Below, one piece after another: positions 44,294 to 55,100 of a DNA stretch of 64,000 bases. The translations under genes were made by a program, and so were the position numbers. The stretch comes from Porites lobata (taxonomy: Eukaryota; Cnidaria; Anthozoa; Scleractinia; Poritidae). The stretch lies in contig CALNXK010000564.1 in the NCBI GenBank assembly GCA_942486035.1, positions 46,001 to 110,000 on the forward strand, given 5' to 3'. The notes below the pieces were generated by a model. That model had not been told where the DNA came from and did not search any database. It worked only from the letters and a program-made list of their open reading frames with translations. Each line of letters opens with the position of its first letter. The first letter of the stretch is position 1.

Positions 44294-45643
44294 TGGAATG
44301 TTATCGTATCCAGCCGCTTTCCCGGAAGCAAAAGATTGAGCAATGGTAATAATTTCATCCTCTGTTGTTGGGCTAAAAAAGATTGATTCTCGAAATGATC
44401 CAGATAGAAAATCTTTATGTGAAGAAGGAGGAGGCTGTATCTTCTTTGCGAGATTGGGACCAATACTAGATCGGGAGAACTAGCTGCAAAACCTATTGCT
44501 ACTTCCACTGGATCAGAAATCTCCTGACCGTCTGACTTAAATATTGTATTTAATTGAGGCCTTGGCTTTTTTCTATTTAAGACTTCGTTTAAAATTTTCC
44601 AGGTCGCATGTGCATTTGATTTAGCATCCTCCAATCTCTTTTCATAACACCGACGCTTAGCCAAACGCAAGGTGTGACTCAATTTGTTCTTGTATCTTTT
44701 GACGAGTGAAGAATTGTCGACTGTTGCCACTTGAAGATATTTTTTGTAAAGTTTATTCTTTGTTTTAATGGATTTAAGAAGAGCTTTCGTAACCACGGTT
44801 TTTTTTAAAGCGCCTTTGCTTTCTAGTCGCCTTCTTGAGAGGGAAGCAATTGTTATAAATCTTTGTATACATTTCATGAAAGCGTTTGTACGCAATATCT
44901 GGCTCATCACAAGTTTTAATCGAAGACCAATCAACAACTTCTAGTTTTTCAACAAAAGTAGGAATATTATTCGGATTCTTATCTCTAATAAAAAAGGGGT
45001 CTTGTCGACACCGATTTACCGACGTGTTAACGTTATCTGAATGAATTGAGAAGACGGGTAGATGATCTGAAATGTCAGTAAATAACAAGCCGCTTCTCGA
45101 ACGTTCAAAAAAGTTGTTCGCAAAGATATTATCTGTTAACGTAGCAGTATGTGAAGTAATTCTCGAGGGACGCGTAATCAAAGGAAAAAGCATATTAGAG
45201 TACATTTCATCTAGGAATTGGCCTGTGAGGTGATGATTTTGGTAGTAAATTAAATTAGAGATATTACCTAACAACTCATTGTTTGTAAACAAGGAATCGT
45301 CGAGTCTGTGATTTGGCGGTCTGTAAACAATACCAACAATGATATTTTTTTCTCGAGGTCTTATTTATTCAATGAACAGCGATTCTACAATATCAAAATT
45401 ATGGAGGGACAAATCTTCTCGAAGCTTGACCTCTAGATCGCTTGAAATGTAAAGACCTACCCCACCTCCAGTTCTCTTTTGCCTATACTTGTGAAGAAAT
45501 TTGAAACCATTAATATCGACCGAATGAGAAGAATCGTTTAGCCAGGTCTCAGAAATTCCGATTACAGAAAATTTTATGTTTAAGCATGATAGATAGTCGT
45601 CAGCTTTACTAAATTACGAGGAAGACTACGAATATTAATGCAT
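44284..45643 (-). pseudogene. LINE ORF2: endonuclease domain and linker to RT
   Basis: From the upstream side: FSVIGISETWLNDSSHSVDI, RTGGGVGLYISSDLEVKLRE, then an in-frame TAA near 45366, IVGIVYRPPNH, ITSHTATLTDNIFANNF and SGLLFTDISDHLPVFSI. These are the apurinic endonuclease (EEP) motifs of LINEs, with SDH carrying the catalytic His. The linker (RCYEKRLEDAKSNAHATWKI) follows. Frameshifts occur near 44774-44937 and 44284-44500. Confidence 0.85.
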
Positions 45644-46447
45644 CAGTCAATTCCACCTGCGCCCAGCCCCCCCCCCGGGCAACTGCGGGGCATTTGCCCG
45701 CCTTGTCAGTCCCGGGGGTGGGGCATTTGCAAATGTTGCACTGCCCGGGGGCCGGGCATTTGCCAACCCCCGGGCCAATCCCGAGCTTTTGACACGCACG
45801 TGGTTTCCTATCAGAATATAAGGTTTTACTGGAAGAAAAGCAGATTGGCTCATTTGTCAAGGACAGAAATAAATTGTAGAGGGTTGTAAAGGCATGTTCT
45901 CGATTTTAAATGTATGTATGCATTTCTTCATTGCTTATCAAGCCAGAATTACGTAGCGAAATTGGAGCTATCGATGTGAATCAACGTTTTTTGGTTATTG
46001 AATCAAATTTCTGTTGATATTATTATTTTGAAGAACATCCTCTCATATTTATAAAACTATTCATAACATATAACTTTACAGCGCTCTATCAATTTTAATG
46101 TCAATAATTTTATACCAATACTAAAACCATATTAAAACTGGTGCATGTCGTCGCGGCGTGAAGTCTTAATTAGAATCCTCGCGCTATTACAAAGGAAGAC
46201 GTTAATTAAACCAAAAAAATCGCACATTAAAATGCTTAAAACGGCCCTATTTGACTGTGCGATCAATGAAAAATGTTGCAGTGTTGACGGAGGACGGGGC
46301 ATTTGCCCTCTTTTTTCGTCCCCACCCCGGGGAATTTGACAGCTCAAGAGTCCCCACCCCCGGGAATTTGCCATCCAAGGCAAAAAAAATGCTAATGCCC
46401 GGGGGTCAGCCCGGGGGGGGGGGCCTGGGCGCAGGTGGAATTGACTG
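45644..46447. mobile_element. 804-bp TIR element nested in the LINE
   Basis: Ends CAGTCAATTCCACCTGCGCC and, inverted, GGCGCAGGTGGAATTGACTG. Both flanks read ATGCAT (45638-45643 and 46448-46453). Because ATGCAT is its own reverse complement, it could be a target duplication of up to 6 bp or part of the TIR. The LINE endonuclease frame is restored across the site if one copy is kept. Subterminal GC-rich repeats of CGGGGCATTTGCC type occur at both ends. No transposase. Confidence 0.88.
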
Positions 46448-46453
46448 ATGCAT

Positions 46454-46557
46454 AAGATGTAGGAGAGAGAAATCGGTATCAGAATAACGTTCGCGTCTGA
46501 GCATTTCACTAAATTGATTTTCAATAAAATAGTCGCAGGGCGTCTCATCTGCATTAA
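46454..46557 (-). pseudogene. LINE ORF2: start of endonuclease region
   Basis: The minus strand reads ADETPCDYFIENQFSEMLRR then ERYSDTDFSLLHL, directly preceding the NIRSLPRNLVKL block found past the nested TIR element. It is a short LINE segment held between two insertions. Confidence 0.75.
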
Positions 46558-47590
46558 AACTAGTAATAGTTGACACTACAGCTGCCCCCGTTCTGTATAT
46601 TGTCGGTCAATAGTATTCTTGCTGTAGCTCTTTGAAATATACCCAGGAAATCAGGCCTGAAATATACCGATTCATAATGAACGATTTTCACACATATTCT
46701 ACACAATAGGTGAGATAAGTACAGGAAACGCAAGGTTCCATGCACAGTTTCAGCTCGATTTACACAGCTTTGATCAAAACATTCTCAGTTTCGAGAATAG
46801 TTTATTCTAAACCATAAGAAAAGATTTAATTAGAAGTTGAATTTCTCGTTATTTCTCTTTCCCTTTTTACATTCAGTTCATTTTATTTGCCGGAAAGTAA
46901 GCCTTAGAAATTAAAAGGACGTTTGATCGATTCACGCTAGCGCATTCTAGTCTTATTTGAAACTTTATAACGGAAGGACATCTGTGAGCAGGGAATAAGT
47001 CAGCACAGAATTTGATTGTCGGCGAATTTCTGTAAATGTCCATCAATCTGCTAGTGATAAGCTAGTCGTTGTTCACTCATCTTGCTTGTTTGGGGCTGAG
47101 TCTAATTCCGGTCAAAGAGAGAGAAAAAGTGTCTGGCAAGGTTTCCAATATAAATCAAAGATTTGTGAACTCGTGTCTGGCAAACTTTCCATGTGTTTAT
47201 ACACAGTTAAACGCACCTTATAACCTCCCCTGCGCTTAACGAGTGTCTATTGGTCCATAACTTTCAAAACAGCTGCTCCACAGAATGTCACTGCGTAACG
47301 CAAAAGGGTATCGAAGTATGACTGCACAATAAATGTCACAAAATCTACGTGAGCGGTCCCTTCATGATTTTCTGTCTTTACGTCATCCTAACCATTTCGT
47401 ACTTGCGGGCGCAAACAATAGAAACGTCATCATTACCTACCGATTCCTCGCGGCCCCAGTCCGAGCAAATCGAGATTGTTTCTAGTATACTGACTGTATA
47501 TTTGAACTGTAAGTACTGTCCTCAATGTACGCGCGAGTTACTAGGGTGCCTCCTCGGGATTTCGCCTCTTGGTGAAATCCCTGCGGGGGC
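46558..47590. mobile_element. Unclassified ~1.03-kb insertion in the LINE
   Basis: The LINE frame (DPDIN before, ADETPCDYF after) is interrupted between about 46557 and 47591, with ATTAA at both junctions (a possible 5-bp duplication, or TTAA). No terminal inverted repeats are seen. Near the right end GGGATTTCGCC...GGTGAAATCCC (47557-47582) forms a hairpin. No coding content recognised. Confidence 0.6.
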
Positions 47591-47837
47591 AATTAATGTC
47601 AGGATCAAGACTGCCAGACTGTGTCAAAGAAGCATTTGAGTTTGAAAAAATTGGATTGTAACGTAAGCTAGAAAATCTATCGGGATCAAAGTGAACAGGA
47701 CCATTCTGTAGTTTATATAGCGCCAGAGAAAAGCTAGAATCGTCTAAATGATTAAAGGGCAGTAAATCTGATAGCGAGTATTGTGTCACTGTCATTTTAG
47801 CAGTAAAGTAACTAACAAACTTATCTGATTTAGCCAC
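47541..47837 (-). pseudogene. LINE ORF2 N-terminal leader
   Basis: Encodes DLLPFNHLDDSSFSLALYKL, NGPVHFDPDRFSSLRYNPIF and SLDPDIN, a leader seen before the endonuclease in cnidarian CR1/L2-like elements as I recall it. The last residues (after DPDIN) belong to the nested insertion. Confidence 0.65.
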
Positions 47838-48610
47838 GTCTGTCCTTTACAATCAACTTGTCCAATACAGAGTACGCTACGTTTCCATTCCGCTTTGCTT
47901 CCTCCAGCTTGGGTCTCTGTTCTTCACGCTTATCTAGGGTCTCCTTAGCAAGATCTTCATTTACGTATAAACCGACAGGTTTAATTCTTCTTGTCATCTT
48001 CAATATTTGCTCCTTTTGCTTAAAGTCTCGAAGCTTGCACACAATTGTGCGAGAGCATCTTCTAGGGCCAGAAACAACCCTACCGACACGATGAGCACGT
48101 TCGATGTGGAGCGCTTCTTCAAGGTTGAGCTTCTCCGCTAGAACTTGTTTGACTTTTTCCTCTGTAGTGTCCCACGATTAGTTTTCTTCTTCTAAGATCC
48201 CATCAATTCTGATGTTGTTTCTTCTACTCTGATTCTCCAAATATTCTAATTTGTCCATATGGTAGTCGATACAGTCGTATGAGTCCTCGATGTCATCCTC
48301 TATCTCAGCAAGTTTGGATTTACATGGCTTCAGTTCGTCGATATCTTTCTGAGAGAATTCAAGACTTTGTTTGAATTCTTTTGTCCTTCTGGCATATGTT
48401 TAGGCGATTCTTAAGTTCAGCCACAGTTCCAACCACTGTATCTAGTCGAGAATTGAAATTGCTCACAAGCGAATCTACAAGGGTTTAAACATCCTTTCTT
48501 AAAGCTAACGCATCTCATTCAAAATCGCCATCGTTGCAAAATTCATTCGAGGGATTCTTGTCAGCGCTTGGTGAGCCGCCGGATGTCTTAGACTTACGTG
48601 TTTCTGGCAT
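47828..48610 (-). pseudogene. LINE ORF1 (coiled coil, L1-ORF1p/Transposase_22-like), broken
   Basis: ATG at 48608-48610 opens MPETRKSKTSGGSPSADKNP. A coiled-coil region follows, then ENQSRRNNIRIDGI, ALHIERAHRVGR and TIVCKLRDFKQKEQILK, which are the RNA-recognition-like core motifs of LINE ORF1 proteins. It ends RNGNVAYSVLDKLIVKDRRG. Several in-frame stops and shifts are present (for example TGA at 48522 and TAA at about 48179). Confidence 0.75.
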
Positions 48611-48738
48611 AATGTTGGTGCTCAGGAAAAACAAAAATACTGACAAAGAGATGAAATAGGCAAGGAAAAGAGTGAAATAATCAAAATACGAAGAGGTAAA
48701 AAATTACCGTCCACCAGCCATAAATATGCAAATGACAT

Positions 48739-51700
48739 CATGCTGTTTACAATTTAGTGCTGCGATGAAGTTTCCAAGTGAATGTTGAGTGGTGCTAAAA
48801 TTATCATAAATATCAGCAGTGCTTGCGTGTTCTTCTCCAAACAGTTTAAGGCACGTGTCAGGTGCATGCTTAAAAAAATCTGGTGCTGCGTTGAAGTTTC
48901 CAAGTAAATGTTGAGTGGCTCCAAGGTTATTATAACTGTCAGAAGTGCTTGCGTGTTCTTCTCCAAACAGTTTAAGACGCATGTCAAGTGCATGCTGTTT
49001 AGAATCTATGCTAGTGCTGCGTTGAAGTTTCCAAGTGAATGTTGAGTGGTGCCAAGGTTATCATAACTATCAGCAGTCACTGGGTGTTCTTCTCCAAACA
49101 GTTTGAAGCGGATGTCGAGTGCATGCTGATCAGAGTCTAGTGCCGCGTCTAAGTTTCCAAGTGAATGTTGAGTGTTGCCAAGGTTATTATAACTATCAGC
49201 AGTGCTTGCGTGTTCTTCTCCAAAAAGTTTAAGGCGGATGTCAAGTGCATGCTGTTTAGAATCTAGTGCTGCGTCAAAGTTTCCAAGTCAATGTTGAGTG
49301 GTGCCAAGGCTATAATAACTATTAACAGTCACTGCGTATTCTTCTCCAAACAGTTTAAGGCGGATGTCAGGTGCATGCTGATCAGACTCCAGTGCTGCGT
49401 CTAAGTTTCCAAGTGGATGTTGAGTGGTGCAAAGGTTATCATAACTATTAGCAGTGCTCGCGTGTTCTTCTCTAAACAGTTTAAGGCGGATGTCAAGTGC
49501 TTGCTGTTTAGAATCTAGCGCTGCGTCAAAGTTTCCAAGTGAATGTTGATTAGTGCCAAGGCTATAATAACTATTAGCAGTCACTGTATGTTCTTCTCCA
49601 ACAAGTTTAAGGCGGATGTCAAGTGTATGCTGATAACAATCTAGTGCTGCGTCTAAGTTTTTAAGTGAATGTTGAGTGGTACCAAGGTTATTAAAACTAT
49701 CAGCAATGCTTGAGTGTTCTTCTCCAAACAGTTTAAGCAGGATGACAAGTGAATGCTGTTTAGAATCTAGTGCTGCGTTGAAGTTTCCAAGTGAATGTTA
49801 AGTGGCTCTAAGGTTATTATAACTATCAGCAGTGCTTGTGTCTTCTTCTCCAAACAGTTTAAGGTAGATGTCAAGTGCATGCTGAATAGAATCTAGTGCT
49901 GAGTTGAAATTTCCAAGTGAATGTTAAGTGGTGCCAAGGTTATTATAACTGTCAGCAGTGTTGGGTGTTCTTCTCCAGACAGTTTAAGGAGGATGTCAAG
50001 TGCATGCTTTTTAGAATCGAATGCTGTGTCGAAGTTTCCAAGTGAATGTTGAGTGGTGCCAAGGCTGTAATAGCTATTAGCAGTCACTGCGTGTTCTTCT
50101 CGAAACAGTTTGAGGCGGATGTCACGTGCACGCTTATCAGAATCTAGTGCTGCGTTGAAGTTTCCAAGTGAATGTTGAGTGGCTCCAAGGTTATCATAAC
50201 TATCAGCAGTGCTTGCGTGTATTTCTCCAAACAGTTTAAGGCGGATGTCAAGTGCATGCTAAAACGAATCTAGTGCTGCGTTGAAATTTCTAAGTGAATG
50301 TTAAGTGGTACCAAGGTTATTATAACTATCAGCAGTGCTTGCGTGTTCTTCTCCAAACAGTTTAAGGCGGATGTCAAGTGCATGCTGTTTAGAATCCAGT
50401 GCTGCGTCAAAGTTTCCAAGTGAATGTTGAGTGGCTCCAAGGTTATCATAACTATCAGCAGTCACTGGGTGTTCTTCTCCAAACAGTTTAAGGCGGATTT
50501 TAAGTGCATGTTGTTTAGAATCTAGTGCTGCTTCGAAGTTTCCAAGTGAATGTTGAGTGGTGCCAAGGTTATTATAACTGTCAGCAGTGCTCGCGTGTCT
50601 TTCTCCAAACAGTTTAAGGCGGATGTGAACTGCATGCTGAAAAGAATCTAGAACTACGTTGAAGTTTCCAAGTGAATGTTGAGTGGCTCCAAGGTTATTA
50701 TAACTTTCAGCAGTGCTTGCGTGTTCTTCTCCAAACAGTTTGAGGCACATGTGAAGTGCATGCTGATAAGAATTTAGTGCTGCGTCTAAGTTTCCAAGTA
50801 AATGTTGAGTGGTGCCAAGGTTATTATAACTATCAGCAGTGCTTGGGTGTTCTTCTCCAAACAGTTTAAGGCGGATCTCAAGTGCATGCTTATCAGAGTC
50901 AAGCGCTGCGTCTAAGTTTCCAAGTGAATGTTGAGTGGTGCCAAGGTTATTATAACTTTCAGCAGTGCTTGCGTGGTGTTCTCCAAACAGTTTAAGGCGG
51001 TTGTCAAGTGCATGCTGGTTAGAATCTAGTGCTGCGTTGAAGTTTCCAAGTGAATGTTGAGTGGTGCCAAGGTTATCATAACTATCAGCAGTCACTGGGT
51101 GTTCTTCTCCAAACAGTTTGAAGCGGATGTCGAGTGCATGCTGATCAGAGTCTAGTGCCGCGTCTAAGTTTCCAAGTGAATGTTGAGTGTTGCCAAGGTT
51201 ATTATAACTATCAGCAGTGCTTGCGTGTTCTTCTCCAAAAAGTTTAAGGCGGATGTCAAGTGCATGCTGTTTAGAATCTAGTGCTGCGTCAAAGTTTCCA
51301 AGTCAATGTTGAGTGGTGCCAAGGCTATAATAACTATTAACAGTCACTGCGTATTCTTCTCCAAACAGTTTAAGGCAGATGTCAGGTGCATGCTGATCAG
51401 ACTCTAGTGCTGCGTCTAAGTTTCCAAGTGGATGTTGAGTGGTGCCAAGATTATCATAACTATTAGCAGTGCTCGCGTGTTCTTCTCTAAACAGTTTAAG
51501 GCGGATGTCAAGTGCTTGCTGTTTAGAATCTAGCGCTGCGTCAAAGTTTCCAAGGGAATGTTGATTAGTGCCAAGGCTATAATAACTATTAGCAGTCACT
51601 GTATGTTCTTCTCCAACAAGTTTAAGGCGGATGTCAAGTGTATGCTGATAACAATCTAGTGCTGCGTCTAAGTTTTTAAGTGAATGTTGAGTGGTACCAA

Positions 51701-52189
51701 GGTTATTAAAACTATCAACAATGCTTGAGTGTTCTTCTCCAAACAGTTTAAGCAGGATGACAAGTGCATGCTGTTTAGAATCTAGTGCTGAGTTGAAATT
51801 TCCAAGTGAATGTTAAGTGGTGCCAAGGTTATTATAACTGTCAGCAGTGTTGGGTGTTCTTCTCCAGACAGTTTAAGGAGGATGTCAAGTGCATGCTTTT
51901 TAGAATCGAATGCTGTGTCGAAGTTTCCAAGTGAATGTTGAGTGGTGCCAAGGCTGTAATAGCTATTAGCAGTCACTGCGTGTTCTTCTCGAAACAGTTT
52001 GAGGCGGATGTCACGTGCACGCTTATCAGAATCTAGTGCTGCGTTGAAGTTTCCAAGTGAATGTTGAGTGGCTCCAAGGTTATCATAACTATCAGCAGTG
52101 CTTGCGTGTATTTCTCCAAACAGTTTAAGGCGGATGTCAAGTGCATGCTAAAACGAATCTAGTGCTGCGTTGAAATTTCTAAGTGAATG
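48739..52189 (-). pseudogene. Decayed downstream TPR array (about 27 units)
   Basis: 126-bp units continue the array of the gene at 52190-60888 in the same orientation beyond its stop. The frame is broken by TAA at TQHS glutamine codons (49798, 49924, 50301, 51813), TGA at 49288 and 51303 (TQH then stop) and a one-base deletion in the units at about 49963 and 51852. The longest open piece is 264 codons (50301-51095). It includes one copy of a ~2-kb tandem duplication. It may be transcribed as 3' UTR of the NLR, or be the remains of a once longer protein. Confidence 0.85.
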
Positions 52190-55100
52190 TTAAGTGGTAC
52201 CAAGGTTATTATAACTATCAGCAGTGCTTGCGTGTTCTTCTCCAAACAGTTTAAGGCGGATGTCAAGTGCATGCTGTTTAGAATCCAGTGCTGCGTCAAA
52301 GTTTCCAAGTGAATGTTGAGTGGCTCCAAGATTATCATAACTATCAGCAGTCACTGGGTGTTCTTCTCCAAACAGTTTAAGGCGGATTTTAAGTGCATGT
52401 TGTTTAGAATCTAGTGCTGCTTCGAAGTTTCCAAGTGAATGTTGAGTGGTGCCAAGGTTATTATAACTGTCAGCAGTGCTCGCGTGTTTTTCTCCAAACA
52501 GTTTAAGGCGGATGTGAACTGCATGCTGAAAAGAATCTAGAGCTACGTTGAAGTTTCCAAGTGAATGTTGAGTGGCTCCAAGGTTATTATAACTTTCAGC
52601 AGTGCTTGCGTGTTCTTCTCCAAACAGTTTGTGGCACATGTGAAGTGCATGCTGAAACGAATGTAGTGCTTCGTCTAAGTTTCCAAGTGAATGTTGAGTT
52701 TTGCCAAGGTTATTGTAACTATCAGCAGTGGTTGTGTGTTTTTCTCCAAATAGTTTAAGGCGGATGTCAAGTGCATGCTGATAAGAATTTAGTGCTGCGT
52801 CTAAGTTTCCAAGTAAATGTTGAGTGGTGCCAAGGTTATTATAACTATCAGCAGTGCTTGGGTGTTCTTCTCCAAACAGTTTAAGGCGGATCTCAAGTGC
52901 ATGCTTATCAGAGTCAAGCGCTGCGTCTAAGTTTCCAAGTGAATGTTGAGTGGTGCCAAGGTTATTATAACTTTCAGCAGTGCTTGCGTGGTGTTCTCCA
53001 AACAGTTTAAGGCGGTTGTCAAGTGCATGCTGGTTAGAATCTAGTGCTGCGTTGAAGTTTCCAAGTGAATGTTGAGTGGTGCCAAGGTTATTATAACTAT
53101 CAGCAGTGTCTGCGTGTTCTTCTCCAAACAGTTTAAGGCGGATGTCAAGTGCACGTTGATCAGAATCTAGTGCTGCGTTGAAGTTTCCAAGTGAATGTTG
53201 AGTGGTACCAAGGTTACAATAACTATCAGCAGTGCTTGCGTGTTCTTTTCCAAACAGTTTAAGGCGGATGTCAAGTGCATGCTGATAAGAATCTAGTGCT
53301 GCGTTGAACTTTCCAAGTAAATGTTGAGTAATGCCAAGGTTATTATAACTATCAGCAGTTCTTCTGTGTTTCTCTCCAAAGCGTTTAAGGCGGATATCAA
53401 GTGCGTGCTGTTTAGAAGCTAATGCTGCGTCTAAGTTTCCAAGTGAATGTTGAGTGGTGCCAAGGCTGTAATAACTATTAGCAGTCACTGCATGTTCTTC
53501 TCCAAACAGTTTAAGGCGGATGTCAAGTGCATGCTGTTTAGAATCTAGTGCTGCGTTGAAGTTTCCAAGTGAATGTTGAGTAGTGCCAAGGTTATTATAA
53601 CTATCAGCAGTGCTCGCGTGTTCTTCTCCAAACAGTTTAAGGCGGATGTCAAGTTCACGCTGTCTAGAATCTAGTGCTGCGTTGAAGTTTCCAAGCGAAT
53701 GTTGAGTGGTGCCAAGGTTATTATAACTTTCAGCAGTGCTTGGGTGTTCTTCTCCAAACAGTTTAAGGAGGATGTCAAGTGCACGCTGTTTAGAATCTAG
53801 TGCTGAGTCTAAGTTTCCAAGTGAATGTTGAGTGGCTCCAAGATTATTATAACTTTTTGCAGTGCTTGCGTGTTCTTCTCCAAACCGTTTAAGGCACATG
53901 TCAAGTGCATGCTGAAACGAATCTAGTGCTGCGTCTAAGTTTCCAAGTGAATATTGAGTTGTGCCAAGGTTATTATAACTATCAGCAGTACTTGCGTGTT
54001 CTTCACCAAACAGTTTAAGGCGGATGTCAAGTGCATGCTGTCTAGAATCTAGTGCTGCGTTGAAGTTTCCAAGTGAATGTTGAGTGGTGCCAAGGTTACA
54101 ATAACTATCAGCAGTGCTTGCGTGTTCTTCACCAAATAGTTTAAGGCGGATGTCAAGTGCGTGCTGTCTAGAATCTAGTGCTGCGTTGAAGTTTCCAAGT
54201 GAATGTTGAGTGGCTCCAAGGTTATTATAACTATTAGCAGTGCTTGCGTTTTGTTCTCCAAACATTTTGAGGCACATGTCAAGTGCATGCTGAAACGAAT
54301 CTAGTGCTGCGTTGAACTTTCCAAGTGAATGTTGAGTAGTGCCAAGGCTATAATAACTATTAGCAGTTACTGTATGTTCTTCTCCAAACAATTTAAGGCG
54401 GATGTGAAGTGAACGCTGAAAAGAATCTAGTGCTGCGTTGAACTTTCCAAGTGAATGTTGAGTGGCTCCCAGGTTATTATAACTTGTAGCAGTGCTCGCG
54501 TGTTCTTCTCCAAACAGTTTGAGGCGCATGTCAAGTGCAAGCTGATAAGAATCTAGTGCTGAGTCTAAGTTTCCAAGTGAATGTTGAGTGGTGCCAAGCT
54601 TATTATAACTGTCAGCAGTGCTCTCGTTTTCTTCTCCAAACAGTTTAAGGCGGATGTCAAGTGCTTGCTGTCTAGAATCTAGTGCTGCGTTGAAGTTTCC
54701 AAGTGAATGTTGAGTAGTGCCAAGGTTATTATAACTATCAGCAGTGCTCGCGTGTTCTTCTCCAAACAGTTTAAGGCGGATGTCAAGTGCATGCTGTCTA
54801 GAATCTAGTGCTGCGTTGAAGTTTCCAAGTGAATGTTGAGTGGCTCCAAGGTTATTATAACTATCAGCAGTGCTCGCGTGTTCTTCTCCAAACAGTTTAA
54901 GGCGGATGTCAAGTGCATGCTGATAAGAATCTAGTGCTGCGTTGAACTTTCCTAGTGAATGTTGAGTGGTGCCAAGTTTATTATAAGTATCAGCAGTGTC
55001 TGCGTGTTCTTCTCCAAACAGTTTAAGGCGGATGTCAAGTGCATGCTGTTTAGAATCCAGTGCTGCGTCTAAGTTTCCAAGTGAATGTTGAGTGGTGCCA

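Larger units (their letters stand above)
42562..48738 (-). mobile_element. CR1/L2-like LINE inserted in the TPR array
   Basis: The 3' tail reads (in element orientation) AATAAATACAAATACAAATA at 42562. Upstream lie reverse transcriptase, endonuclease, an ORF2 leader and an ORF1 with coiled coil. The element separates two halves of the TPR array; about 37 bp of a TPR unit is missing at the junction, so the insertion was accompanied by a small deletion. ORF2 contains FADDT and SDHLP motifs. It is dead: stops and frameshifts in both ORFs, plus two nested insertions (45644-46447 and 46558-47590). Confidence 0.9.

Noticed and set aside
45609..46554. Proline/glycine-rich short genes
   Set aside because: They fall in the GC-rich ends of a TIR element, overlap on both strands and have no motifs.
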